From: Pogostemon cablin
Lineage: Eukaryota > Streptophyta > Magnoliopsida > Lamiales > Lamiaceae
NCBI GenBank assembly: GCA_023678885.1
Contig: CM042966.1
Location: 22,458,028 to 22,522,027 of the forward strand
Length of the DNA: 64,000 nucleotides
Reading direction: 5' to 3'
Position 1 is the first letter of the stretch. Every line of letters begins with the position of its first letter. This document shows, in pieces, positions 11,359 through 22,977 of the stretch. The notes beneath the pieces were generated by a model that saw only the letters and a program-made list of their open reading frames with translations, was not told where the DNA came from and searched no databases. The position numbers and the translations under genes were made by a program.

Positions 11359-14300
11359 AAGAGAAATTTGCCAAGTTTGTTGAAATGTTAAAGAAGATAC
11401 ATGTGAATATTCCATTTGCGGAGGCTTTATTTCAAATGCCCAACTACTCCAAGTTTTTTAAAGATATTTTTTCAAAGAAAAGAAGCTTGGGAGAGTTTGA
11501 AATATTGAACCTAACAGAGGAATGTAGTGTGATCTTGAAAAAGAAACTTCCTCCTCAATTGAAAGATCCGGGGAGTTTCACCATTCCATGTGTGATGGGA
11601 GAGCATGAGAACTACAAAGCTTTATGTGATTTAGGGGCTAGCATTAATTTGATGCCCTTGTCAATTTTCAAGAAGTTGGATATTGGTGAGGTCAAACCGA
11701 CGTCAATCACACTTCAATTAGCCGACCGGTCGTTGACAAATCCAAAGGAAATTGTGGAAGATGTTTTGATCAACGTTTGCAAGTTTTTATTTCCCGTTGA
11801 TTTTGTGGTACTTAATATGGATGAAGATGCTAATGTTTCGTTGATACTTGGGCGTCCGTTTCTTGCCACGGGAAAAGCATTGATAGATGTGGAGAAGGGA
11901 GAGCTCACTTTGAGGGTGAATGAGGAAGAAGTGATATTTTCATTAAGAGAGGCTATGAGGTATTTGAGAAACAAAGAGGAATGTAGAAGAGTGGAGGTAG
12001 TGGACAACATTGTTGAAGAACATATGTATCACCTTCATTCCAAGGATCCGTTGGAGATTATCATAAGTCATTCTTACTCTATTGAATCTATAAAATCTAA
12101 ATCTTCTTTTTGTTTAGAGAATGAGGAAATGATTGATGAATTGCATGGTTTAAATGCTTATAGGGAACTCACAAGTGAGGACGCAAATGAAGCAAACGTG
12201 GAGAGACTTGATGAAGAACCAAAAGAAGGAGTGCAAGAGAAGAAGAAGGTAGAGTTGAAACAATTACCGGAGCATTTGAAGTATACTTACTTGGAAGAAA
12301 ATAAAACGTATCCGGTAATCGTATCTTCTTCCCTTAATGATTTAGAATTAGAAAAGTTGTTAAGAGTTTTGAGAGAGCATAAATCCTCTATTGGTTGGAG
12401 CATAAAATATTTGAAATGTATTATTCCATCTATGTATGCATAAGATTCATTTGATTGATGATGAGAGTTCTTGTGTGCAAAACCAACGTAGATTAAATCC
12501 TATAATACAAGAAGTGGTAAGAAAAGAGGTGTTAAAATGGCTTGATGCGGGAATAATCTTTCCAATTTGTGATAGTCAATATGTAAGTCTCTTACATGTA
12601 CTGGTAAAAAAGGGTGGTATGACAATTGTGCGATCCGATACAAATGAAACAATTGCCACTAGAACTATCACGGGTTGGAGAGTATGTGTTGATTATCGTA
12701 AATTGAATGAAAATACTTGTAAAGATCATTTCACATTGCCATTCGTAGACCAAATGTTGGATCGACTTGCGGGGCATGAGTACTATTATTTTCTTGATGG
12801 TTATTCCAGGTATAATCAAATATTGATTGCACCGGAAGACCAAGAGAAGACAACTTTCACTTGTCCCTATGGTATGTTTGCATTTAGAATGATGTCGTTT
12901 GGTCTATGTAATGCCCCTGCCACTTTTCAGCGTTGTATGATAGCTATATTCGATGGTTTAATTGAAAATATTATGGAGGTGTTTATGGATGATTTTTCCA
13001 TGTATGGTTCCTCTTATGATATATGCTTGACTAATCTCATTGTTGCGTTGTAGAGGTGTGAAGAGTCAAATCTTGTTCTAAATTGGGAAAAATGTCATTT
13101 TATGGTGATTGATGGGATAGTCTTGGGGCATCATATTTCAAAACATGGTTTAAAAGTGGATAGAGCTAAAATGATAGCAATAGAACGTCTTCCCTCTCCT
13201 ACTAGTGAGAAGAGGTGTGATCGTTCTTAGGCCATGCGGGCTTTTATAGAGGCTTCATTAAAGATTTCTCCAAAATTGCTAAACCTCTTTGTAAATTGCT
13301 TGAAAAAGATTGTCCATTTAACTTCGATGATGAATGTTGTGTACCATTTTAGGTGCTCAAGGATGCTCTCACTTCATCTCCAATACTCGTTACCCCGAAT
13401 TGGAGTGTGCAATTTGAATTACATTGTGATGCTAGTGATCAATCCATAGGAGTGGTGTTGGGGCAAACGAGGGAGAAGAAGTTTAGAGCAATATATTATG
13501 CCTCGAAGACATTGAAATCATGACAAGTCAATTACACCACAACAGGGAAGGAATTTTTAGCCATCATGTATACTTTTGAGAAGTTTCGACCATACTTGGT
13601 TGGAACACAACCGATTGTTTATACGGATCATGCGGCCATAAAATACCTAATGAGTAAGAAAGATGCTAAACCTCGTTTAATTCGTTTGGTGTTGCTTTTG
13701 CAGGAATTTGATGTTACTATCAAAGATAAGAAAGGCGTGGAGAATGTGGTTGCGGATCATTTGTCTAGATTGGAAAATGGAGGTGAGAATGAAGATATTA
13801 AGCCAATTGGGGATGAGTTCCCGGATGAAGAAATTTTGCTAATAGAAGTTGAGCAAGTGTGTATTGTTATGGTGAATGTGCCGCCTTGGTATGCCGATTA
13901 TGTCAACTTTATTGTTTGTGGAATCAAGCGCACATTGCTTAATGAGTACAAGGAGAAAAGGTTTTATGTTGAAGTTAAGAAGTACTTGTGGGATGAGCCC
14001 TTTTTGTTCAAAGTTTACAATGATGGAGTAATAAGGAGGTGTGTGGCCGAGGAAGAATTCATGGGGATTCTTGAGCTATGTCATTCGTCTTTGTGTGGAG
14101 GTCACTTTGCTCATCAAAAGACGGGGGCTAAAATCTTACAATCGGGTTTTTATTGGTCAACATTGTTTAAAGATGCAAAGAAGTTTGTGGCTAAATGTGA
14201 TAGATGCCAAAGAATAGGGGGAATAGGTAAACGAGATGAGATGCCCATGAGCTTAAGAATTGATGTGGAAATATTTGATGTATGGGGCATTGATTTTATG

Positions 14301-14540
14301 GGACCATTTTCTTCTTCCGAAGGATATGTGTACATCTTGCTAGCCATGGATTATGTGTCAAAGTGGGTGGAGGCAATCCCCACTAAGACAAATGATGCTT
14401 TAATTGTGCAAAGATTTTTGAAAAAGAATATTTTTGCTAGGTTTGGAGTTCCACGAGCTTTAGTGAGTGATGAAGGATCTCACTTTGTAAACAAGTTGAT
14501 GGAGAGTTTGTTGAAAAGATATGGAGTGAACTTTACGATT
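11340..14540 (+). pseudogene. Athila pol: protease, RT, RNase H, integrase N-part
   Basis: Protease at about 11600-11910: ALCDLGASINLMP (the catalytic Asp has the Athila-type DLGAS form) and LILGRPFLATG. RT (12436-13053): RVCVDYRKLNENT, YYYFLDGYSRYNQI, FGLCNAPATFQRC and the catalytic VFMDDF. A frameshift separates protease and RT at 12436-12443. RNase H (13054-13800) is interrupted by TAG at 13051-13053 and 13350-13352 and by TGA at 13521-13523, then reads IVYTDHAAIKYL and VADHLSRL. Integrase has the zinc module (CHSSLCGGHFAHQ ... CDRCQR) and two core acidic residues (GIDFMG, VSDEGSHF) before the copia element interrupts it at about 14540. The family assignment is firm. Confidence 0.92.
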
Positions 14541-15659
14541 TTATATAAATTTTACAATGTGGCGGACAGAAGCAGCAAACTACCTTCTAATCTTCTACCG
14601 TATGTTCCAAGTCAGATCTCGACGTTGTGTGGTAGACGATCTACGAGACCTCCTCAATCTGCTCTCAACCCTCATCACACGTGAATAATAAAATAAATTA
14701 GGGTTCCAGATAAGCTGAGGTGACTTATATACATGGGCTACAGCAGGGACCAGGAGGAGAAATTGAGTTGGGCCTCCATTGGGCTTAAGTATCCAAGTTT
14801 AGCCCAAAGCTTATGCTTAAGTTTAATAATAATAATATATTCCACTAAAATATTATTACTGCACTGCCTTTCCAATCCCAAAATTACGTTTTGGGCTCCT
14901 TCTTATTATGAGCCCGTTAGTCTCCCCATGTTTAAGATATACAATGTCCATTAATTAATTTAAGTTACTGACAACTCAATTAATTAATATCTCATCCAAG
15001 AGTAATACCACTCAACCTCATTATCATGCCGGAATAAATTTCACCTGCAGGGTTTACATGATAATCCTTATGAGTTCCTCAAGAGGACATCATCAACCTA
15101 TGACGGACACAGATTCCTTCTACAATCAACAGCACACCATAGAGACAGCACTACTTCCCAACTCATCGAGTTTGTTGATTTAATTACATGTAAATCTCAC
15201 CCATTGATGAATCAAAGAAATACATACTGCCCTACGTGTCGAGGTTATTATATAGGGATTAAGAGCACGAACTTCCATAATAACTGAGATCAAGTTCTCC
15301 TATAAGTCAGTATAAGTCGAACGATCTCAAGCGTTCCTGCTCAATACACACAAGTGCACTAATGTGATTCTATAGCCAAGACAAGCTAATACCAAACCAC
15401 ACTACAACCATCCCGATAGAGAGTCCCCGTCCATCTCGGTTGTGAGCATCTGTTTATACTTTATAAGGAAACCGATAATATAATCATTCGTGTGTTGTCG
15501 CACAACATATTATCTACAGTATAAAGTAAGTGGACTATTATATCGAACATATAAATAAATTATAAGATGCAATCATTTGATCATATGATTCTCATTTCAA
15601 ATAAATTGTTATAAGATTGTTCATACAAAAAAGCTAGACTTTTAGTATACAATCCAACA
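14533..15659 (-). repeat. Copia 3' LTR, outer end deleted
   Basis: On the minus strand it starts TGTTGGATTGTATACT next to the polypurine tract and matches 21290-22416 throughout, with only scattered differences. The distal end stops at 14533, where the 5' LTR continues for another 257 bp or so (21030-21289). The break falls at TTACGATT, a string present both in the LTR interior and at the Athila reading frame position. Confidence 0.9.
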
Positions 15660-15670
15660 ATCTCCCACTT
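15660..15670 (-). other. Copia polypurine tract
   Basis: The minus strand reads AAGTGGGAGAT directly before the LTR start TGTTGG, the standard plus-strand primer position and form for plant copia elements. Confidence 0.8.
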
Positions 15671-15822
15671 ATACTAAAAGACTATGCTGTCATGTCTTCT
15701 GCTATACATCTGATTCCCACTCCTACTGCACGACCATCAAAAGCTTTCGCTTTAAGGTCCTTGTAAATGGATTTACTAGGTTATCATCTGATGCAATCTA
15801 GGCTACAACAAACTTTCCCTCA

Positions 15823-16560
15823 TCATACGATTTCTCGTAGTAGGTGGTACTCATGCTCCATGTGTTTAATTGCTTTATGGGCTCGTGATTCCTTCAAGTT
15901 TGCAACTGCACCATTATCATCAAAATAAATTGTGATAACCTTGGGCAAACTTAGAATCACTTCGAAGTCCATCATGAAGTTTCTAAAGTCATATAGATAC
16001 TTTTGCTGCCTTATAGGTTCCAATTTATCATCTTTCCATGATGGAGTTTGGAGTCTGAAATATATTTCTATATAACACTCCTCCACATTATGACTCTACT
16101 TCCTAAAATTAAACACATAACCTTTGAGGTGGATTTACTGTCGTCCCTATCTGATTTGAAAAATCTGAATCTATGTAACCCATAACCTTTATCTTCTTTT
16201 TGTGTCTTAAGACACATTTCCTTAGATAAAATTACATGCTAAACGAGTAGGAATTGTATCTATTCATAAAGCTTGAGATAAGCATAACATCCTTTCTTGT
16301 GATCCGTATTACCGTGATCAAAAGGATATATTTTGCTTTTCTTAAGTCCTTCATTTCATACTGCTTTATCAACCACGCCCATACGTCCGACAATACTTTT
16401 TCATTGTCTCCAATGAGCAATATATCATCTACGTACAGTACAAGAAATACCACCACATTTTCGTCACTCTTCTCAATACACAAGACACATCCGCTCATTG
16501 AATAAATCCATATGTCTGGATTCCTCATCAAAATGGATGTTTCATGATCTTGAAGCTTGC
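15823..16560 (-). pseudogene. Copia RT C-terminus and RNase H remnants
   Basis: At 16232-16531 (minus) the RT catalytic motif is intact as LVLYVDDILLIGDN, preceded by GCVLCIEK-like sequence. At 15823-16086 the RNase H end reads YFDDNGAVANLKESRAHK and then HLLREIV, clear matches to the copia RNase H C-terminal motifs (first Asp and the SRAHK-KHIE region). The two frames are separate and stops lie between them. The RT N-terminus (about 16560-16810) is only faintly readable. Confidence 0.88.
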
Positions 16561-16859
16561 TTTAGTCCATCGATGGACACTTTTAAGCTTACTATCACAA
16601 TGCTCTTAGCCCTTTGCAATGAATCACTCTAGTTGCTTATCATAGATGTTTTCCTCAAGACTTCCAATTAGGAAAGCTATCTTGACATCTATTTGATATC
16701 CCTCATATTTCATATGTGTAGCAACAGATAAAGAGTCCGGATCAACTTAGGCATAGCTACCGGCGAATATGTTTTCTCATAATCGAACCCTTTCTTTTTT
16801 AGTATACCTTTTCGCAACAAGCTTTGCTTCCAAAGTTTTCACCTTATTGTATAATCCTC

Positions 16860-17412
16860 TTTTATTTTACAGAGCCACTTTCAATGGCTTTCACAACATC
16901 CGTGGTTCTACAAGCAGCCAGATCTAATTTAGAATTCATCGATTCTATTTCAGAAACCATTGCACTTGCTAAGATTCGACATTTCTATCTTGTAGTTCTT
17001 CGTCATATCCGTGGGTCTATTCCATCTTTACTAGGGACCAAGTCTCACGACTCTCCCAAAACATATATCTTATGGGTTGTCGGACAACCCTCCCACTACG
17101 ACAAGGTACTACACGCAATTGTGTATCAGACGTGAAACGTGTTGCAGTTTACCTTGTGGTATATCCTCTTGTAAACTTGGTACTTATACTTTGTGTTATC
17201 CCTCTCACTTGCTCTAGAACAATTTATACATGGCTTTGTGATTTATTACATAGTCCTCTCCAAAATCTAGTGTTTGTGTTAACAATCACCCTTCGATCTT
17301 TTGGACTAAACAAATCACCCTTCATTTTTCTAGGATATCCCACAAACAGACAAACATTCATATGAATTACTGTTTCTAGGGCATATCCATAAAATGAATC
17401 TAATATTTCCAA
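16860..17412 (-). pseudogene. Copia integrase C-terminal remnant
   Basis: The minus frame at 17224-17412 begins with DSFYGYALETV and continues CLFVGYPRKMKGDLFSPKDR, the conserved copia integrase C-terminal stretch before RT. The sequence between 16860 and 17224 fits the integrase-RT linker but is broken by stops. The catalytic core is not cleanly readable in one frame. Confidence 0.75.
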
Positions 17413-17605
17413 AAATTCATCATCTATCCAATCATTTCTATAAGAGTCTTTCTCTTTTTAGGATCAGAAGACGCATTATTAATTACTATTTATTGCATCC
17501 GTGGAATAAACATGATTTAAGAGAACAAATTGTCAATAACTTACCATAACAGATTATAACTCCATCTTTCATTACTATGATCATGTCATTTAAATGAAAT
17601 GGAGT

Positions 17606-17839
17606 TTACATCCATAAATGCATAGAAACTGAAATAAAATTCTTTCTATAAAAACGTATGTAAAGACAATTTCTCATAATCAAACATTTATTCATATCGT
17701 AAGATAAATAAATAACTCCCACTGCAACACCCACTACTCTCGTAGTTTTACCCATGTATATTATAATTTCATCATCACTTAGTTGCAGGCGTTTAGTGAT
17801 TCTGGTATCTACACACAACATGTCAGTAAATGCCATCAT
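17606..17839 (-). pseudogene. Copia protease end / pre-integrase domain remnant
   Basis: The minus frame reads YMGKTTRVVGVAVGVIYLS and then RNCLYIRFYRKNFISVS. This matches the end of copia protease and the conserved 'NCLYVP..RKNLISVS' stretch that precedes integrase. The frame is short (77 codons) and closed on both sides by stops. Confidence 0.7.
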
Positions 17840-17859
17840 TAATCATGCTTCAACGTCTA

Positions 17860-19090
17860 GTAAATGAGTTATTCAACTTGTTCACATCTTGATGGAATTT
17901 GATTTCCTTCGCCACATGTTTTGTCAGAACTTCTCCGCCATATACAACCTCTCGTATTTCAGATAGAACTTGCTCAAAATATCCAGGCAAACTATGAAGA
18001 ATAAATTGATCTAGGTTTACCTATCAATTTCTATTCCAAGCTTTTCCAATTCATTCATCAACTTATCCATGATCTCTTGCCTTTATAACTTATCAAATAT
18101 CTGAAGAGTCGTATGAGATCATCGTATTTCTATGAACCTCTCACCTCTTCACTAGAGACTTTAATAGGCATCATGGGACATCTTTAGTGAGAACACATTT
18201 TTATTTTCCTAAGCAGTAAATTTTTAAAACCAAGATTCTTTTTTAATCATCTAATTTTGGACCAGTAAATATAATTTCTTTTGGTCAACCATAAGTGAAA
18301 TAAAACTATTTGAAATTCAGAGAATCATAAAATATACACCGATCAAATCTTCGAATTTATCCATTTATATTGATTCCCTCAAAACAATATAAAATATAAA
18401 TTCACCGACATCTTAAGCACCGTGAGTTTGCAAGCCACGATAGTGTGGACGTTTACAAATTCGAACAAGAGAAGGTTTTACCCATTAATTTCATTTGTCA
18501 ACCTAACTTTATGACAAAATAATTAATAGTCGGTTCCTCTTTAGTCATGCAAATAAAAGCAGTGACTCCGATGGGGAGAATACTTATTATTTGCATCTAA
18601 GTGTACACTATTATTTGACATCAAGTCCATTGCGCAAGCTTGTGTGCCTTACAGATGGAGAAGTACACACGCGCTTGGATAACTTCCTACAGTCATCAAT
18701 TATAAGTTTGTACTAGTGAACCGCATATAAGCTCATCCGATAGGAAAGAAGGTCTATGCCAACGCGCAAGTTCATATGCATCACATTACAAACATTATTA
18801 TTTAATGAAGTTTGTTCCAGCAATCTATGAATAAACTCATCCGATGGGGAGGAAGGCTCTAATGCCGACGCGTAAGTTTATTCACATTACTAACAAACCA
18901 ATAATGGAGGCCGCGGAAATTTATTACCAATCCCCTCTCCCACTTAGTTATTTAAGACCGAGGGATTTTACATGCATATAATATTCAAAAATAAAATACA
19001 CAACCTAGCATGCTCCTATTACGGCAAATAAGACAGTAAATCAAGAGTATCATGCATAGCATATATAACAATAATTAAATAATTAAATCA
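17860..19090 (-). other. Copia gag remnant and leader with duplicated block
   Basis: 17860-18210 (minus) resembles a decayed copia gag N-region, with short readable stretches and no usable frame. 18200-19090 is untranslated leader. In it a block of about 50 bp containing 'ctcatccgat.gg..gaagg' and 'acgcg.aagtt' occurs twice, at about 18732-18785 and 18836-18890. No other gene is visible here. Confidence 0.45.
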
Positions 19091-20990
19091 AATTATAATA
19101 GTTATATATCGGCGAATTCGATTGTTTGCCACCAAGCACGAATATGGGCAACGCACACGGGGATCAACCTGCCTGGTCAGATCGCAGAGTGCGGGGCAGC
19201 GCCTCGAAGAAAAATTTATCCGCTGGGCACACCACACGAATTTTCCTTGTCCGCCAACCTGCTCCACCATTCCGACACCCTGCTCGACATCCACACGACA
19301 AGCTGCCCATCCATCGCGTTCTAATGCACATGCAATCTAAATATATAATAATAATTAACAAATAAAATAATTATATCAATTATATATAAGGATTAAAAGA
19401 AATTGCCTAATATAGAATTGACTAGGTCAACCCATAAAAACAATTATGGAAATAGCTTGCCCAACAAGATGGAAAACAAAACTTGGTCCCCAAGCTATCA
19501 AACCCAATCCACATGGCCCAACAGCAACAACAAAACCGCTGCGTGAAATAGCCCACTCCAGCCACATTAATGCCCGCCGGAACGTCAGCCCATTGCCGAA
19601 AACCATCACACAACCTTGCACAGCCATACACGCCCTCTCCTGCCGAGAACACGCTGCCAGCCTGAAGCTGTCGTGATTATCAGCCACTTCCAGCCATTGA
19701 TACCAGCGATTTCCGGTGAACTGTAACACGTCGGCACTCCGTCGATCAGCCACCTGATGACCTACCAGAAAACTGTTGTCCGCTGGAGAATTGTCGCCCA
19801 GTGAATCTGCCGCCAATCCTCCTGCAGCTAATCCACGATTTAACATCTACCGACCTGCTACTAACCAAGTTTCGGTGACTCACTGGCCAAGCTGTAGAGC
19901 AGCACGCTTCCCAGCAGTGCCGGAGCTAAGAAGTCATCGCCATGTGAAGCTGCTGCCAGCCATGCTTCCCCACCGCCGGTACCACATGCCATCTCGCCAT
20001 GCCAGCGCCGGAGGAACCATTGTTGTGTCCCAGCCTTGGCATTCGCTAGCCGAAATTGCAGACCTGGTGGGAAATCATCCAACCTCGATTGGAATTTCAT
20101 GAGGACTCGCCCAAAATACTAACAGACCCGATCCTAACGTGTGCAGGCTCGATCGGAAACAACCGCTGACTAACTCAAAAAAATGATGCTAGTCGCTCGG
20201 AACCTTCCACGAAATAGCCCAGCGCCCACCGATGTCGCCATCGCCGGCTGATTCATGGCCAGACTTTGTCTTGCCATACAGCTCATGGCCATCGGAAACA
20301 TAAGCCTTCGCCACTGCTATTTCTTCATTTCGTCGCCGACCTAACACGATAGCCGACTTGCTTGCGCCAGCCACCGTACAGCCATGCCAACTTCTTTCAT
20401 TGCAATTGAGTTTTGGCCCGCAGGGCCTGCCAATCGAAAATCACGCTGACATCTCATCCCCAGCGATGAGCAGACCCGCTCGGAGAACTTCGCTATTCTG
20501 ATCGAAATAACACCTGGCCTTCGATCGCGACTTCACCTGGCCCATCGTGAAAAACCCTGCCAGAAATGCGCTAACAGCGAAGCAGCCTGCTCGCAAGTGC
20601 CTGTGATGCCTGCCAGTGATGCAGCCGTCCAGCCACCATCCGACACCACCAAGTCTCTTTTCCTTTCACATTCCCCGTACAGTTCAGGTTACATCAACTG
20701 CCAGCCCCTTTCTGTACATGGTTTGCTCAACCATTCCACGCTTATCCATCGTCGTGTGGTGATTTTATGTGACGGAGTGGAGCAATTAAGGTTTGGCAGC
20801 CGTGAGAACAACTTAGGGAACAACTTAGGGTTTTGCAGCCGTGAATATAAAACAAAGGGTATATACAGATTGTTCAAAACATCACAACCCTATCATGCAA
20901 TCATTATTCACAAATAATTCACATAATTCATAATAAACCCTTTACCCTAAATGCTTGCACCACATTATCCACTCAAACCCTAGCCTAACG
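19091..20990 (-). other. GC-rich block of unknown origin in the copia leader
   Basis: A markedly GC-richer segment (about 19110-20870) with open frames up to 139 codons on the minus strand (19427-19846) and 108 on the plus strand. None has a domain or motif I recognise, and codon use is unlike the neighbouring pol remnants. It is bounded by AT-rich stretches that partly repeat each other (19041-19110 and 19321-19400). It lies between the gag remnant and the PBS, so it is either a long 5' leader or a captured segment. Confidence 0.4.
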
Positions 20991-21015
20991 TGTCACATTA
21001 AGCCTTAGAACCTAC

Positions 21016-21027
21016 GCTCTGATACCA
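21016..21027 (-). other. Copia primer binding site (initiator Met tRNA)
   Basis: The minus strand reads TGGTATCAGAGC two bases inside the 5' LTR end. This is the classic plant copia PBS complementary to the 3' end of initiator Met tRNA. Confidence 0.9.
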
Positions 21028-21029
21028 AT

Positions 21030-22416
21030 TGTTGGCACTTGGATCATTTGGTTAACATGACCCGTTAGGGTTCCATGCGTTTTTATCATAGCGGAAGCAA
21101 TAAATTATAGAAACGATTACCGTTCACAGGGTATGTAGAAGATGAAGGATTCTCGCTGGCAGACTGTGCAGTCCCACGAGAATGGCCATAACTTCCTCGT
21201 TTGATGTCGGAATTGAATGATCTTTGTGCTCAGACGATCTTCTCTTAACAGCTTTCTGTCAGTATATTAATCATTAAATTCTGAGAACATTACGATTTTA
21301 TATAAATTTTTCAATATGGCGGACAGCAGCAGCAAACTACCTTCTGATCTTCTACCTTATGTCCCAAGTCCGATCTCGACGTCGTGTGGGCGACGATCTA
21401 CGAGACCTCCTCAATCTGCTCGCAACACTCATCACACGTGAATAATAAAACAAATTAGGGTTCCAGATAAGCTGAGGTGACTTATATACATGGGCTACAC
21501 CAGGGACCAGGAGGAGAAATTGGATTGGGCCTCCATTGGGCTTAAGTATCCAAGCTTAGCCCAAAGCTTATACTTAAGTCCAATAATAATAATATATTCC
21601 ACTAAAATATTATTACTGCACTGCCTTTCCAATCCAAAAATTACGTTTTAGGCTCATTCTTATTATGAGCCCGTTAGTCTCCCCATATTTAAGATATACA
21701 ATGTCCATTAATTAATTTAAGTTACTGACAACTCAATTAATTAATATCTCATCCAAGAGTAGTACGACTCAACCTCATTATCATGCCGGAATAAATTCCA
21801 CCTGCAGGGTTTACATGATAATCCTTATGAGCTCCTCAAGGGGACATCATCAACCTATGACGGACACGGATTCCTTTTACAATCAACAGCACACCATAGT
21901 GACAGCACTACTTCCCAACTCATCGAGTTTGTTGATTTAATTACATGTAAATCTCACCCATTAATGAATCAAAGAAATACATACTGCCCTACGTGTCGAG
22001 GTTATTGTATAGGGATTAAGAGCATGAACTTCCATAATAACTGAGATCAAGTTCTCCTATAAGTCAGTATAAGTCGAACGATCTCAAGCGGTCCTGCTCA
22101 ATACACACAAGTGCACTAATGTGATTCTATAGCCAAGACAAGCTAATACCAAACCACACTACAACCATCCCGATAGAGAGTCCCCGTCTATCTCAGTTGT
22201 GAGCATCTGTTTACACTTTATAAGGAAATCGATAATATGATCTTCCGCGTGTTATCGCACAACATATTATCTACAGTATAAAGTAAGTGGACTATTGTAT
22301 CGAACATATAAATAAATTATAAGATTCAATCATTTGATCATATGATTCTCATTTCAAATAAATTGTTATAAGATTGTTCATACAAAAAAGTTAGACTTTC
22401 AGTATACAATCCAACA
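21030..22416 (-). repeat. Copia 5' LTR (complete)
   Basis: 1387 bp. On the minus strand it begins TGTTGGATTG and ends CCAAGTGCCAACA, beside the PBS, giving the inverted ends TGTTGG/CCAACA. It matches 14533-15659 over its promoter-proximal 1.1 kb. The outer 257 bp are present only in this copy. Confidence 0.92.
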
Positions 22417-22977
22417 TTACCACCCTCAAGAAAATGGTTTGGCGGAGGTCTCAAACCGCCAAAGCAATTTAGTTTTAGAGAAGACCATTAATGGGGGAAG
22501 GAAGGATTGGTCGAAGAAGCTTGATGATGCTTTATGGGCTTATCGGACGGCTTTTAAAATCATTCTTGGTGTGTCACCGTATCAATTGGTCTATGGTAAA
22601 GGTTGTCATCTTCCCATGGAGTTGGAACACCGTGCATTGTAGGTTATCAAGCGCCTCAACATGGATGAAAGGGAGAGTGGTCAAGCAAGGTTATTGAATT
22701 AGTTGAGTTGGAGGAGTTTAGAGGAAGAGCATTTGATAACTCAATCATCTACAAGGAGAATATGAAGAGATGGCATAATGTTAAGGTAAAGAAGAAGACG
22801 TTTGTTCCCGGGGACAAAGTTCTTGTATTCAATTTGAGTCTCAAGTTGTTTCCTGGGAAGCTTAAGTTTAAATGGATGGAGCCATATGAAGTGCTTGAAG
22901 TGTTGAGTGGACACAAGTTGGAGCTTAAGGGTCCTAATAATGAGTTTGTCGTAAATGGTCATCGGGTGAAACATTAG
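22417..22977 (+). pseudogene. Athila integrase C-terminal part
   Basis: This is the continuation of the Athila integrase that stops at 14540. It opens with YHPQENGLAEVSN, which supplies the third catalytic residue (Glu), then ALWAYRTAFKIILGVSPYQLVYGK. A TAG at 22639-22641 replaces the conserved Trp after HRAL. The last block (22708-22977) has FVPGDKVLVFN, LFPGKLKFKW and a C-terminal VNGHRVKH before the stop, all family-typical. Joined in order, the two parts account for a whole integrase, which proves that the copia element is an insertion. Confidence 0.92.

Larger units (their letters stand above)
14533..22416 (-). mobile_element. Ty1/copia element nested in Athila integrase
   Basis: Minus-strand Ty1/copia retrotransposon of about 7.9 kb. 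It has two long LTRs (5' LTR 21030-22416, 3' LTR 14533-15659), a PBS typical of initiator Met tRNA, and the copia domain order (gag, protease, integrase, RT, RNase H) in heavily decayed form. It splits Athila integrase between the second and third catalytic residues. The outer part of its 3' LTR (about 257 bp) and the left TSD are missing. The right flank begins ttacc (22417-22421). Confidence 0.92.

Noticed and set aside
18732..18890. CRISPR or tandem gene copies
   Set aside because: Only two imperfect copies in a retrotransposon leader.
19427..19846. 139-codon minus-strand frame as a protein gene
   Set aside because: No recognisable domain or motif, inside a copia leader in GC-rich DNA where long chance frames are common.
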